From contig JAYJMM010000039.1 of the NCBI GenBank assembly GCA_037349105.1, positions 5,486,501-5,550,500 on the forward strand: DNA of 64,000 nt. Direction: 5' to 3'. The notes under the pieces are model-generated. The model saw only the letters and a list, made by a program, of their open reading frames with translations. It searched no databases and was not told the origin of the DNA. The translations under genes and the position numbers were made by a program. This stretch comes from Limnomonas spitsbergensis. Lineage: Eukaryota; Chlorophyta; Chlorophyceae; Chlamydomonadales. Shown piece after piece: positions 53,201 through 61,364 of the stretch. The first letter of the stretch is position 1. Each line of letters opens with the position of its first letter.

Positions 53201-54894
53201 AGTGGGAATCAGAGAGGGGAGGAGTACTGATGAGACTCATGCCTGATGGTAGGCGTTGTGTGGTGCCCAGGCCAGAGGACAGGCTTGCAGTAATCCAGAC
53301 AGCCCATGCAGGTACGGGCCATTTTGGCAGCCACCGCACGGCTTTCATGGTCATGCAGCAGCATTGGTGGCGGGGGCTTAGAGCAGCAGTCAAGAAGGCG
53401 GTGCAGGAATGCGGGGTGTGTGACAGGGCCAGGGCGTCCACGTTCAACATACAGCCCGACCTGCACCCGCTACCCATTGAGGGGTTGTTTTTCCGGTGGG
53501 GAGTGGACCTGTGTGGGCCATTCACGACCACTTCCAGGGGCAATCGATTTGTGATGGTGTGTGTGGAGCATTACTCCAAATGGGTGGAGTTGATCCCCAT
53601 TCCAAGCAAGGCGTCTGATGTGACGGCCTTGGCATGCTTTCAAAATGTTGTTGCAAGATTCGGAGGATGCGCAGAAGTGGTGACAGACCAGGGAACAGAG
53701 TTCCAGGGTGAATTTCAGGACATGTTGTTGGACTGCTTCATTGATCACCGCACCACTTCTGCCAACCATCCCCAGGCAGACGGGCTATCAGAGAGGGCTG
53801 TCCAGACCCTCAAGGCAGGCCTGCGCAAGTGCTGCGAGGAGGGCAGCAGCGACGAGTCCTGGGACAAGATGGTGCCCTGGGTGGCCCTAGGCTTCCGGTG
53901 CTCGCCGCAGCAGGCCACGCGCATGGCGCCGTACGAGGTGCTGTTCGGGCAGAGACCCACCTTTCCCTCCAGAGTGGGGGCGGACCTCTGGAACACAGCC
54001 AAGGTGGCAACAGCAGAAGAGGCAGCAGACCTGCTCTTGGCCAGAGTGGCCAGGATCAAAGAGGCGCTGCCAGTCGCGGGTGAGCATCTGAAAATTGCGC
54101 AGCACCGCGACAAGCTGCGATATGCACGCATTCGTGGGGGAGGGTATGTCCCCCAGGTCAGGCGTTTTGCAGAGGGAGATTACGTGTATGTGAAGTATTC
54201 ATCAGAACGACGCAGCCTCGATCCCAAGGCCAGGCCTGAGATCCTAAGGGTGAAGACACTGGGGGTGACGGGAACCTTGGTTTTGGAGGGGGCAGATGGC
54301 CTCACAGTAACAGAGAATGCTGTCAATTGTTCTCCATGCCACTTACCCAACCTCAGGGGAGTGGTTGATTTCAGTGGAACCAGACCCAATAACAGCCTGT
54401 CATGCGAGGTGTGCCAGCTGCCTGATCGCGGAGAGGTGATGCTTTTGTGTGATGCCTGCAATACAGGTTGGCACATGGATTGCTTGGTGCCAGTACTCGA
54501 GAAGGTGCCTGAGGGCGAGTGGTTGTGCCCAAAATGCACACCGGATGACAAGGGAGCTGGGCCCGCTGAAATAGCAGGGCCCGCTACAGAAGATCGCAGT
54601 TTGAAGGCCCAGGGGCGGCCGAGCCCAGCAGCCAGAGCGGCTGCCAGAACAGCCCAGGAGGCCAGTGTCATGGACAGGCCTGAGGTGGAAGTCATGGCCA
54701 CCAACCCAGCAACAAGACAAATGGAGCGGGGCATCGCAAGACCAATGGCGAACGGATTGTACGACATCTCGTACACCACTGGCCGGGGAGAGGCCAATGT
54801 CACCCCGAGAGCAGTTACAAGAAGGGCTAAGGTGGCCAAAGAAGCAGCAAGGGAAGAAGAGGAGTCAGCCCTTGAGGAGCTTACCGAGACCTGA
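47224..54894 (+). CDS. Pol polyprotein: RT, RNase H, C5-methyltransferase, integrase, PHD
   Basis: 2,556 aa from ATG 47,224. Residues 1-900 are acidic, Gln/Ala-rich and unrecognised, with a strongly hydrophobic segment FLMGTLQLVLVWLLLSVCIP near 764-783. RT about 940-1160 with FIDD at 1104-1107. RNase H about 1259-1380 (YTDFSKQGIGAVL, HQNADIPSRL). Methyltransferase about 1528-1850. Integrase: zinc region about 2025-2070, catalytic D2095, D2155, E2190 (34 residues between the last two, one short of the usual 35). PHD finger about 2390-2440. It copies, methylates and integrates DNA if active. The frame is intact over 7.7 kb, which suggests recent activity. Protease is upstream in the gag frame and not at the pol N-terminus. 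Confidence 0.9.
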   Translation: MGTAPGEARVAIPVQQLVTYYYEEVEDGELPVSAAWIHMHATQDDMPVYLFARHQGDVAITKCASVDEAEFHAYTYARGADPTAWTVMLMALQRVLLPGQLSAAMRHVWGVEDQWAPSEVTACPAWPYGPQRTPASGAMWEGEEELARSPFAVERLEACVHQWVRQERRAWHNNRASSVLPYWQADVITTQLWRQAHPAGVRTLHPLFRGTGEVAIEEELEALRNQPRIGHWLVGRRGAYSEEPAAATDGPIPEEEPEWTQAAFVTTFGAAASSWEWLEPAEEMGVSALESEPRGRAEPQSPQDSTSAPLAEDLDSRNPGYSDDLSEGPPPLVEITGSEEEWYEGGAMPPDQDSVARAEARDAEGNDMPSDRGPGPGSPGHDLEEELTQLRREWMRSVVQEQAAMEERRIRRAAIERSNEITLEEGTHQAAVRVSPRQAADQCAFDSKEAAASGAGSRRPGDAQISQPVQAAAREPWGDPASYSTGCWMAVLRNFVDQLDVLRRREMGQQEAGQEASLLFRLRMLPQPDPNPKMGGYNRVIRDLQEELTERISALGATRAGASAAQQTAGSHSSQAPGVQQSRPADRVGGAATAENSHSSSWSAGRARQVANDRRGMRQYGGPARAARAGVSEAAQHTTRGQEQQAQDSKGHAPEARPERPGAAWADTAKLQGKKSKKARRRVGAAQRKAAERDRGIRPGMDCPGQPSRICQVDLEITWEAEQQRPEQSAGPREQPAAHQPQEPARRLPSCRGLLTSTAFKGFLMGTLQLVLVWLLLSVCIPGARATGQGVRGGGFTAGQGAFVSSQEAAAKLTSGWLRPPAVSPMGGASRTRGEYSQQEDWQRGNSTGEEAPPAEDNPQAAEMIDMFQPGGVVEPPSEYVKTKEGWLLGQHPDFTADQQETLEQSLRDRQGAFAYSMEDLPGYCGTQGEFTLALEDEVSSCFQKSRDMPPPKAAIFKEKCQPMIEAGIIVKVPQGGPIKFAANSVVAAKKSAETGEWTDHRIAHDMRRLNLRTAKQEFAIPRMETIFQNLGTAKIFSKVDLRSGFMQIPIKVEDQPKTAFWMGPELWMYTNLNFGLRNGPPFFQRMMEEEIARAGLSAFCVAFIDDLLVYSDTPADHIRHVELMLDMLHSVGLRAHPDKSLFGCATVEYLGHNVSAQGLTPHAAKIAAVMALPEPASVKNIQEVMGFLNFYRCYIPDFSKKAACINALLVKGIPFVWGPEQSQAFQLIKTEMCEGGRVLRRPDYSGTGPDGKGPPRPFLLYTDFSKQGIGAVLGQCDDSGREYMVACTSRSLNKSERNYSSFQGEMLAAVYAARTYRHMLFGCKVHLITDHEPLTYLMDNQTLVGQHARWALMLQELDITIVHRSGSCHQNADIPSRLPLVSSADRTGARLDTAAPEPAVQGEASGKQVALLTGLSRVNQWHADQVVRMAQEGRRRVQMLRAAEAACVTAPVGQEISSAATDDDEQAQPVSTAEQAFSNRERARTMISDVLADLPRVTPPHLHAGLDTACLSSGAVRAMETEGVVLFEPFGGMCSGLEMVLRAGIPVVQYLYADISEEVREIAGGRLVQLHRRYPHLLPVKAFDKAFRALPQDVYAITAEHLQEAGAQEGRQWFMVAGWECQDLSSAGKGRGLAGERSKSFFPLVKLLGTLQILQGPRPPAYLIENVAMQLNQRSVKASVDAFQEVCRILGTPALFDAAQVGSYAHRTRNYWGNIAPAADIEFVIRASTRPHGGIVDDILDKGSKAQIVSCPDNGGYRINVTGQPRRVLPCLMATPSSYSFRNGQNGMVYRTMGDLQEPNANERERAMGYAVGSTLPRPDFPEAARRAALGRCMDSWALGAWLNVALECAKIIPEELKRRAKLPGPDMDPVLGATLMSSHYALATAGNACSGSGEAAASYRQCLGESAAADWADAAQEPGGNTPEEKVDVEIEVTRDTEGEKDPPGCPAGPSARVDVWADEPVLRFLRETTYVQGTELGEQTRIQRRAAPFQWESERGGVLMRLMPDGRRCVVPRPEDRLAVIQTAHAGTGHFGSHRTAFMVMQQHWWRGLRAAVKKAVQECGVCDRARASTFNIQPDLHPLPIEGLFFRWGVDLCGPFTTTSRGNRFVMVCVEHYSKWVELIPIPSKASDVTALACFQNVVARFGGCAEVVTDQGTEFQGEFQDMLLDCFIDHRTTSANHPQADGLSERAVQTLKAGLRKCCEEGSSDESWDKMVPWVALGFRCSPQQATRMAPYEVLFGQRPTFPSRVGADLWNTAKVATAEEAADLLLARVARIKEALPVAGEHLKIAQHRDKLRYARIRGGGYVPQVRRFAEGDYVYVKYSSERRSLDPKARPEILRVKTLGVTGTLVLEGADGLTVTENAVNCSPCHLPNLRGVVDFSGTRPNNSLSCEVCQLPDRGEVMLLCDACNTGWHMDCLVPVLEKVPEGEWLCPKCTPDDKGAGPAEIAGPATEDRSLKAQGRPSPAARAAARTAQEASVMDRPEVEVMATNPATRQMERGIARPMANGLYDISYTTGRGEANVTPRAVTRRAKVAKEAAREEEESALEELTET
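50060..51365 (+). other. RT and RNase H domains
   Basis: RT landmarks: FSKVDLRSGFMQIPI (palm motif A), LNFGLRNGPPFFQRMM (motif B), FIDDLLVYS (motif C, catalytic Asp pair at residues 1106-1107), VEYLGHNVSAQGL. The connection GFLNFYRCYIPDFS leads to RNase H with YTDFS, SRSLNKSERNYSSFQGEMLA (which holds the catalytic Glu), TDHEPLTYL and HQNADIPSRL. All are typical of Ty3/gypsy elements. Confidence 0.93.
51805..52790 (+). other. DNMT3-like cytosine-5 DNA methyltransferase domain
   Basis: Motif I FEPFGGMCSGLE (residues 1528-1539, SAM binding); motif IV GWECQDLSSAGKG with the catalytic Cys at residue 1622; motif VI LIENVAM (Glu about 1666); motif VIII AHRTRNYWGN, close to the AHRARYFWGN form of DNMT3; motif IX/X region ERERAMGYAVG and LGRCMDSWALGAWL. 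The order and spacing fit a complete C5-methyltransferase fold. The Pro before the catalytic Cys, near invariant as PCN/PCQ, is Glu here. It sits between RNase H and integrase in frame with both, so it is part of the polyprotein and not a nested gene. Confidence 0.88.
53300..54000 (+). other. Integrase zinc-binding and catalytic core
   Basis: HAGTGHFGSHRT...CGVC forms the HHCC zinc motif. The core has GVDLCGPF (D2095), VVTDQGTEF (D2155) and NHPQADGLSERAVQ (E2190). The region after the core (54,120-54,340) has the small beta-rich character of the C-terminal integrase domain. Confidence 0.92.
54397..54540 (+). other. C-terminal PHD finger
   Basis: A C4-H-C3 pattern: CEVC, CDAC, WHMDC and CPKC, with the Trp two residues before the last Cys pair (EWLCPKC) typical of PHD fingers. 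PHD fingers read histone tails, often H3K4 methylation state. It occupies the place where chromoviruses carry a chromodomain, so targeting of integration is a reasonable inference. Confidence 0.88.
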
Positions 54895-55558
54895 GGCCGA
54901 GCCCAGAGCGGCAAGGTCGCTGAGCACGTGACGTTACCCACGCCGTAACTGGCAAGGAGCGGGCAGGCGCCTACAGAGCAGAAGTGCAGACGCAGCCCGG
55001 CTTGTCCTAGTACCCGGCAGGCAGTGGGCCGGCAGCCAGCGGACCGAAGACGGAAGATGCAGGATTGGAGTTAAAAGCTATCGCAGCAACATAGTGAAAA
55101 TTTGTTTCTCAAACATCGTAGCAGCAAAGCTGCGGTAGTACATATGTTATGAAGATGATGAGCGAGGAGAATTAGTCAACTCGGGCGATGATAACACAGC
55201 CAGGGGCGGATCACGCTGCTACGGCGCACATTTCCTGTGGCCATTGAAGACCAGGCGGCTATGGCGCAGTGGGGCGAGAGCAGCGGTTGTTCTTTGCTTG
55301 ACCTGATAACTTTGAAGATTTTTCTGTTTGCTAGCCAGTAGTGGGCTGAACAGCTTGGATTTGTAGGATTCCGCGCATTGCGCTTCAGCTGAGACTTGGT
55401 GGATTTTTTTTAGTTCTGATTGAAGAAGGCCTGAACCAGGCAGATTTGCTGAGACGATTTGAGCTTCTACGTACATATTTTTCCAGAAGTTTCTTTCAGT
55501 ACCACCCCTTTTCCGGCTCCCCGCGCACGCCTTAAGGCTTAACGCTGGGGAGCGGGGG
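54895..55558. other. Retroelement 3' region, no ORF
   Basis: Non-coding sequence after the pol stop, ending in a purine/G-rich stretch (GGGGAGCGGGGGGCGAG at 55,547-55,563) directly before the direct repeat at 55,559. That is where a polypurine tract would sit if the repeat were the element's 3' LTR. No matching 5' LTR was found. Confidence 0.4.
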
Positions 55559-56691
55559 GCGAGTAAAGTAGTAGGGGCGGTACCCACGAGACGGAGACTT
55601 CCAGGCAGAGACAGCCAGTCAGAGACATCCAGTTAGGGACTTCCAGTTACAGTCATCTTGTTAACAAGCTCTTGTATGTAGTACAAGGAGCATGAGTGTA
55701 CGGTGATGTACCGTATTTGTGAGTAGAGGACACCTTTCTAAGGTGTCCTGACCGGAGTTTACGGTATTTACCATAGTATTGCAGTTACTGCTTTATGGTG
55801 CGACAGCTGTCACAGTATATTACCGTATACGTGACAGAACCGTTTGAGCCGCCACTAGCGGCCACGGAGCCTCCGCAGCTTCTCTGCGGAGTCTCCGGAT
55901 TTGAACTGAGACCTAGAAACCCGCTTACGCAGGGTGATTTGACAGATTCTACCGTACTCTGAATTGGGCCTGCCGGGTCCCTGTATCCCGGCAATTGCCT
56001 AAACTAGTTACTTCGTCCCTTTCTAAAGGACAGACCTCTATTTGTAACAAGCACCGGCCGTCATCCGTGTATGAGACCTCCTACGTTCACATAAGTCAGT
56101 ACCCTAACTCAAGTCAAGACTAGCTCAGCCTCCGCTGAGATAGCTGGAGACAAGTACCTAGTAAGAGGACCGAGACCCTGCCGAAGAAGAAGTACGCAGT
56201 CCACGTCCCGTCATCCTCACCGCGTGACGCGCGGTAAGTGCCCTTAACATAGCCCAGCTGGATCGCGCCCAGACGGCCAGAAGGCCTACACTACCTTAGT
56301 CAATTGCTAGACATACAAATATCCTGCTCTGCCGCTTAACTCGCTGAGCACTCGCAGCCAGTGTGTAGTCACTGAGCCTGCCCGTAGGCGTCCGTCACTG
56401 CCGTGAGGAAAGAAGTCCGCCACGGACCTGAAGCGCACATCGCGAGTAAAGTAGTAGGGGCGGTACCCACGAGACGGAGACTTCCAGGCAGAAACAGCCA
56501 GTCAGAGACATCCAGTTAGGGACTTCCAGTTACAGTCATCTTGTTAACAAGCTCTTGTATGTAGTACAAGGAGCATGAGTGTACGGTGATGTACCGTATT
56601 TGTGAGTAGAGGACACCTTTCTAAGGTGTCCTGACCGGAGTTTACGGTATTTACCATAGTATTGCAGTTACTGCTTTATGGTGCGACAGCT
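55559..56691. mobile_element. Terminal direct repeat element (TRIM-like or tandem LTRs)
   Basis: A 250-bp sequence at 55,559-55,808 recurs at 56,442-56,691 with one difference (GAGACAG/GAAACAG). It starts GCGAGTAAAGTAGTAGGGGC and ends GGTGCGACAGCT. The 633 bp between have no coding capacity. Near-identity means a recent event. Either a small non-autonomous LTR element, or the 3' LTR of the neighbouring gypsy element duplicated by recombination. No TG...CA ends or clear target duplication are visible. Confidence 0.6.
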
Positions 56692-56699
56692 ATGACAGC

Positions 56700-57816
56700 A
56701 CCTGTCTGAACGGCTTCACATGCCTTCATGCCTGTTACGCGCTCTGCAAGCGCTCTACAAAGGTGCAGTCTACACGCTCACGGCGCAGTCTACACGCAGA
56801 CGGCCATAAAAGCACTGGCCCTGTGCCTTGCACCCGAGTTATCAAGCAAGGCTGCCCATTCAGCCCCCTCCTCTTCAGTCTCTATATCAGCGATCTGCCG
56901 GGCAAGATCGCAGCCCAGTGCCCAGCAGAGGGCATTGTACCGACATGCAGCTCGCGCTTCGGCAGAACACCGGAGGGCGCACCTGGTGCGGTGAGCTGAT
57001 GCAGGCGTTGAAGGAGCTAGAGCATGGAGCAGCTGTCCCTAAACTGTGTGAGGCTGTCTCTGACCTGCTGCCGCTCCCCGTCCCAGAGGTGCTACACTTA
57101 GTGGACACAGGCTACCAGCAGGTGCAGCTTCAGGCGATTGGCAGAGGAGACCCCAGGGACCCCGCCACCGAGCACAGGTCTGCGGCCGCCTACCGCGCTT
57201 GGGTCCAGTCTTCGGCGGGCGCCGTGTTGGCGCAAGCAAGGAGCTGCACCAGCAATAGGGCGTGTGCTTGTGTGCGCACAAACTTACGGCTGCGGCTCTG
57301 TGCAGTTAGCACGGCTGACACGAGAGGACGGCTGATCGGTCAACAACGTCAGACACGCTGTTGCCAGCGGTGTAGGGCAAGGAGATGGCGATCATGTGGA
57401 GGATTTGCTGCATGTCTGATTCATTGCCCTAGCGTGAAGGAGAGGCTTAGGGAGAAAGGTTGGACAGGCCCCCTTGAAGGCGCCACGGACTTTCAACAGT
57501 TGTACCGGGGCAGGCTTGGGTGGGAGTGTCGGACTTTTGCTGAGGACGTGGTAGGCATTGTTGAGGCCTAGTTTGTTGCTTTTCTTTGCCTTCATGGGGA
57601 CTAGGTTTTCCTACCCCTTTTTTTGTTTCACTCTTGTTGAGGCTTGAGAGGGGCGGGAATACTTCGGGTTGCCTCCTCCTTTTTGGGGGGGGTACGTCTT
57701 TCTTCATTTTCTGCGTTCTTCTCCTTAAGTTCCTTTTGTGTCTCCCAGCGGGACAGTTGGGCGCTCACGCGGCCGAGCCTGTCGAGCAGGGCCCAGAGGT
57801 GTAATGTCATTGACTT
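56700..57816 (+). pseudogene. Decayed LINE: RT fragment, C-terminal Cys/His region and 3' UTR
   Basis: KQGCPFSPLLFSLYISDLP (about 56,845-56,901) is a non-LTR reverse transcriptase motif. Shifted to other frames, the sequence goes on to a CQRC...HCPS cluster near 57,365-57,430, as at the C-terminus of algal LINEs, so there are several frameshifts. A T-rich 3' part follows and ends in GAGCAGGGCCCAGAGGTGTAA at 57,784-57,804. The 5' portion is missing, probably by 5' truncation. Confidence 0.65.
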
Positions 57817-58345
57817 CAGGGACAGAAAGCTCATGAAGTGCTGAGGTTGCCACACCGGTGTATATAATACCTCTTTTGCTTGGACTCTACAATGTGTGAG
57901 GCTAGCATAATGCTGGATCCTGGAGGGTCACTTTGAGTGGCAGAAGTGTGAACAAGGTAACGGTTCCAGTCAACGCAACGACCCAGAACACGAGACAGAA
58001 CCACATGGGCCTCTCTCAGGTCGTGTACCCGTTGCATGGAACCATATAGCTTCCACTCGCTGGTTTTCCTGTGCCGAAACCAGTCTGGTGTCCCATGCAG
58101 CATGTCAATCCCCATTGGCCTTCGATTTATCCTTCATCACCCGCCAATTACATTACGATGACACAAGGAACATAATCAGGAGCACATCGAATGCAACTCC
58201 TACAAATAACAAAATCACTGTACAGCTAAATGTCAAGTAGGAAACTAATAGGAGGAGGGACTCCGTCTTATTATTATACGCATAGCGTCTCTTTAAGCTC
58301 TAGCCACACTGCTGAATAGCCAAATTCAGTTCCTCTTCTTTTCTC
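57817..58345. other. Intergenic, no gene seen
   Basis: Unique sequence with no supported ORF. A minus-strand TGTAA lies near 58,150 and might end a long 3' UTR of the FAS1 gene. Confidence 0.4.
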
Positions 58346-58415
58346 CCAACGGGACAGCTGGGCGCCCGCGTGGCTGGGCCTTTTTGAGCAGGGCCCAGAG
58401 ATGTAATGGACTACT
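58346..58415 (+). mobile_element. LINE 3' tail fragment
   Basis: CCCAACGGGACAGCTGGGCG through GCCCAGAGATGTAATG matches the 3' end of the LINE at 57,747-57,816. A solitary, severely 5'-truncated copy, or a local duplicate, close to the 3' end of the FAS1 gene. Confidence 0.6.
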
Positions 58416-58651
58416 GAATAGCACCGCTCCAATATTCCAAGCACTAAATCGTGTGAGCTACAAGGACAAGTGTGTAGAACTCCAGGCTTTCTTGCATGCT
58501 TCCTTCAGCCCTCCCCAAGGCCGGGCCACCTGTCTCGTCAGCCCTCAATGCCTGGTGCAATACAACCTCTCCCCCAACCCCGATGTGTGCCACAGACTTG
58601 GCTATTGGCTGATCAAGGAACTGCTTGCGGCTTCAAGCAAGCTTCCCTCCT

Positions 58652-60928
58652 CTATGCAGATGAGATAGGGGGCATGATGGGGTCTTCGATGACTGTCACA
58701 AAGCCGCCACCCTGCGATTCGGGAGGAGGCAGAACATCAGAGCTGTGAGCTGGAGTCTCACCAGTTACGAGCTTTGCAAAAACGAAATACCTCGGGCCAA
58801 ACAGCACAGATCTGTTGTTTTGGTTGGGCACCCCCTTGATCCGCCATGGCACCTCACTTTACCCCTACAAAGAGAAGTGCGATGGCGGATCCAAGGCCCT
58901 CCAGCCACCCTCCCTTCGGAACTATACAAGCTTCTCTCTCCCCCCATCCTTCCCTTCAGCCCTAAAAAGGCCCATCTATAACCACCAAACCTAGCACCCT
59001 GGAGCACTGCCTGTCACAAGCCCATCTCTCTACCCCCCCTCCTTCCCTTCGGCCCTACAAAGGCCCATATCTCTGACCGCTTCACCCAGCACCCTAACAG
59101 CTTAACCCAGCCCAGCAGGCCCATCTCTCTATCCACTTAGCCCAGGACTCTAACCATAAATTAATGACCCTGGAGCACTGACCGTGCCTCCGATGAGGTT
59201 GTACCGGCTCTGGAAGCCAGCGCGCACAATGTTGACGGGGCCGCTGAGGAAGAAGGCGCGTGTAGTGCCGGGGGCGACATTGCGGCCTTGCCTGCAGGGT
59301 GAGTGAGCATGGGGTGAGCAGGAGAATGCGACGAAGAGGGGCGGGAGCGGGAGCGGGCAGGGGCAGGAGGTGAGCAGGAGAATGCGACGAAGAGAGAGCG
59401 AGCAGGGGCAGGGCAAGAGTGAGCAGGACAAAGTGGCTGGGGGGTGGGGGCAAGGCAGGAGGTGTTGAGGTGAGCAGGTGGATGGGGCGGGGGCGGGCAA
59501 GGCAGGAGGTGAGCAGGTGGGTGCGGCTGGGGGGTGGGGGCAAGGCAGGAGGTGTTGAGGTGAGCAGGTGGATGGGGCGGGGGCGGGCAAGGCAGGAGGT
59601 GAGCAGGTGGGTGCGGCTGGGGGGTGGGGGCAAGGCAGGAGGTGTTGAGGTGAGCAGGTGGATGGGGCGGGGGCGGGCAAGGCAGGAGGTGAGCAGATGG
59701 GTGCGGCTGGGGGCAGGCTCGAAGTGAGCTGGCGGATGCAGCGGAACAAGGGAGAAAGTGATGCCTTGGACAGGTCATCAAAGTCTCATAAGTAGGTATG
59801 GACTATGGAGGCGGGGCTTGAGGCGTGTTGCCTACTATTATAAATTGTTAATCTGTCGGCCATACACAACCCCCCTACAGCCCCCCTCCCTGTAGCTATC
59901 CGTCCTGCTGCTGCTTAGGGACTCAAAGCAGTTTTTATTTGGCCCTCTCCTGGGGGATACGGGGATTCCTATCCCCTCAGAGGCATTTTTACTATTCTGG
60001 GACATTGGGTGTACAGAGGTTCTGTAGTAGGTGTGCCACATATGAACTCTTGCTGCAGACGTCATGAGTGGCATTGCCATACCCTAAAATCCCCAACAGC
60101 CAGCCCAGTGCCTAGATATTTTCCTCTGCGTCGTTTATTGATGAAGGTTAAGTCCAAGTTTTATTGTTTCATCTGGCTCACCCCTCCACAACAGTCAGTG
60201 CCTGCTGGGGCACCAGAGCGTTGTAGAAGATCTGGCCGTTGCGCCACGTGCGGAAGTCAGGCGCGCTGTCCATCATCAGGTTGGAGCGGACGAACTTGGA
60301 GGCAAGCGTGGGGCTGCTGGCCACTTGGGCTAGGGTTGCGCCCATCCATCTCAGGGTCAGGGCACGTGTGTGGTTGATGCCCTGGTGGAAAGAGTGGGAG
60401 GGTGTAAGGAGTGGGTGGGAGATGGGATGGAGGGCGGGCTGGTATTAATAGCTTTTACAAATGTGACAGCTGCGTGGAGAAGGAAACAGGAGGGGAATTG
60501 GGGAGTTGGACTCACTCGAGTTGTGGGCGCAAATACGATGGCTAGGGTGGCGGGGTCGAACAACTTGGCGACGACGGGGTCGCTTTTTGCCAGGTTGATG
60601 AGGCCACAGAAGAAGTCAAGGTCGGGCTGCAGGCAGACCACAGTGGCCAGGTTCTCAGTTTCAGTTGCGCTTACGATTGCTGAGTCCTCGGGGTGAACGT
60701 CGACAATCGATTCGCTCATGGTGCCTGCAACCGACACAGGAATTTCAGCAAGGGAGAGCATGCTTGAAACATCGCATGGATGTTCTGGTTGAAGCTCTCT
60801 GCTGCTTATGTCTTTGATCAAGCGCTGATGTGTTGGCATCATGCAAAAGGCTGGCGACATAAAAACAGCTGAGGGTACCTACCTCGATAGGAGACTGTGA
60901 GCAAGAATGCAAGGAAAGCGATGTTCAT
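58652..60928 (-). CDS. Secreted FAS1 (fasciclin)-domain protein, five exons
   Basis: Exons on the minus strand: 60,928-60,883, 60,724-60,516, 60,381-60,182, 59,291-59,169, 58,811-58,652; phases close to 245 aa ending TAG. ATG 60,928 opens MNIAFLAFLLTVSYRG, a short signal peptide. Then one FAS1-like domain: VVCLQPDLDFFCGLINLAK, TLAIVFAPTTR (H1-type motif), MGATLAQVASSPTLASKFV, FYNALVPQQALTVV, and GGFVTVIEDPIMPP as the H2-type end. FAS1 proteins are extracellular or wall/membrane-associated adhesion proteins; a GPI or TM tail is not seen. The border of exon 4 (donor GTCATT) is the weakest; the alternative donor GTCAGT breaks phase. The gene is divergent from the H-NOX gene, 436 bp away. Confidence 0.68.
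59420..59735. repeat. 90-bp minisatellite in the FAS1 intron
   Basis: Three copies of a 90-bp G-rich unit containing GAGCAGGTGGATGGGGCGGG and GGGGGCAAGGCAGGAGGTGT (plus strand). ORFs on both strands reflect the multiple-of-three period only. Confidence 0.88.
59736..60181. other. Rest of FAS1 intron 3
   Basis: No exon, RNA gene or element recognised. Confidence 0.4.
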
Positions 60929-61364
60929 TCTGGGGGACATAGCTAGAGTGGTGCTTCGGTGAAGTCTGCAGATGTTGAACGCTTCGTGTATGTGTTGTTG
61001 AAGTTGAATGCGCACCTCTCAGAATGATGTAATATAAGAAAACTAATACTGCGAGGCTTGACCAAGTGACCACGCCAGAACATGCAGTTACATTTGAGGA
61101 CGAGTCGGTTTCGGAGCTGTCCAAGCTCTCTCGTACGGCATCCCACCCCGATAGCGACAGCGACAGTTGCGTCCCCTGGTTGCATCCGACTCTCAACTCC
61201 GACAGCAGGCTCTGATCTTAGCCTGATTTGCCGGTGGTATCTGGCCACCAAGGCTATTCTATTTGCCATGTTGTAGATGTCATGTCTTGCGGGTTTTCCT
61301 CAAATTCTGTACAAGCCTTGTAACAATAATTATGAAAATCTGAGAATTCCTGGAAGATGCTCTG
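60929..61364. promoter_or_regulatory. Divergent intergenic region, FAS1 and H-NOX genes
   Basis: 436 bp between the two start codons must hold both promoters. No TATA box can be assigned with confidence. Confidence 0.35.

Larger units (their letters stand above)
40796..54894 (+). mobile_element. Giant Ty3/gypsy-type retroelement with DNA methyltransferase and PHD finger
   Basis: About 14 kb of sense coding sequence: gag-like frame (capsid region, zinc knuckles, aspartic protease) and pol in another frame. Domain order in pol is RT, RNase H, cytosine-5 methyltransferase, integrase, PHD finger. RT-RNase H-integrase order is that of Ty3/gypsy elements. Limits given are those of the ORFs; the true ends and LTRs are not determined. 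It lies on the same strand as ILP1 and starts within 0.8 kb of its stop codon. Confidence 0.9.

Noticed and set aside
40008..55560. LTR pair for the large retroelement
   Set aside because: No repeated segment was found by eye between the region before gag and the region after pol; a dot-plot would be needed to exclude diverged or short LTRs.
58384..58748. Plus-strand ASLLYADEI, reminiscent of an RT active site
   Set aside because: It is the antisense of the last FAS1 exon, whose frame, phase and H2-type motif fit much better.
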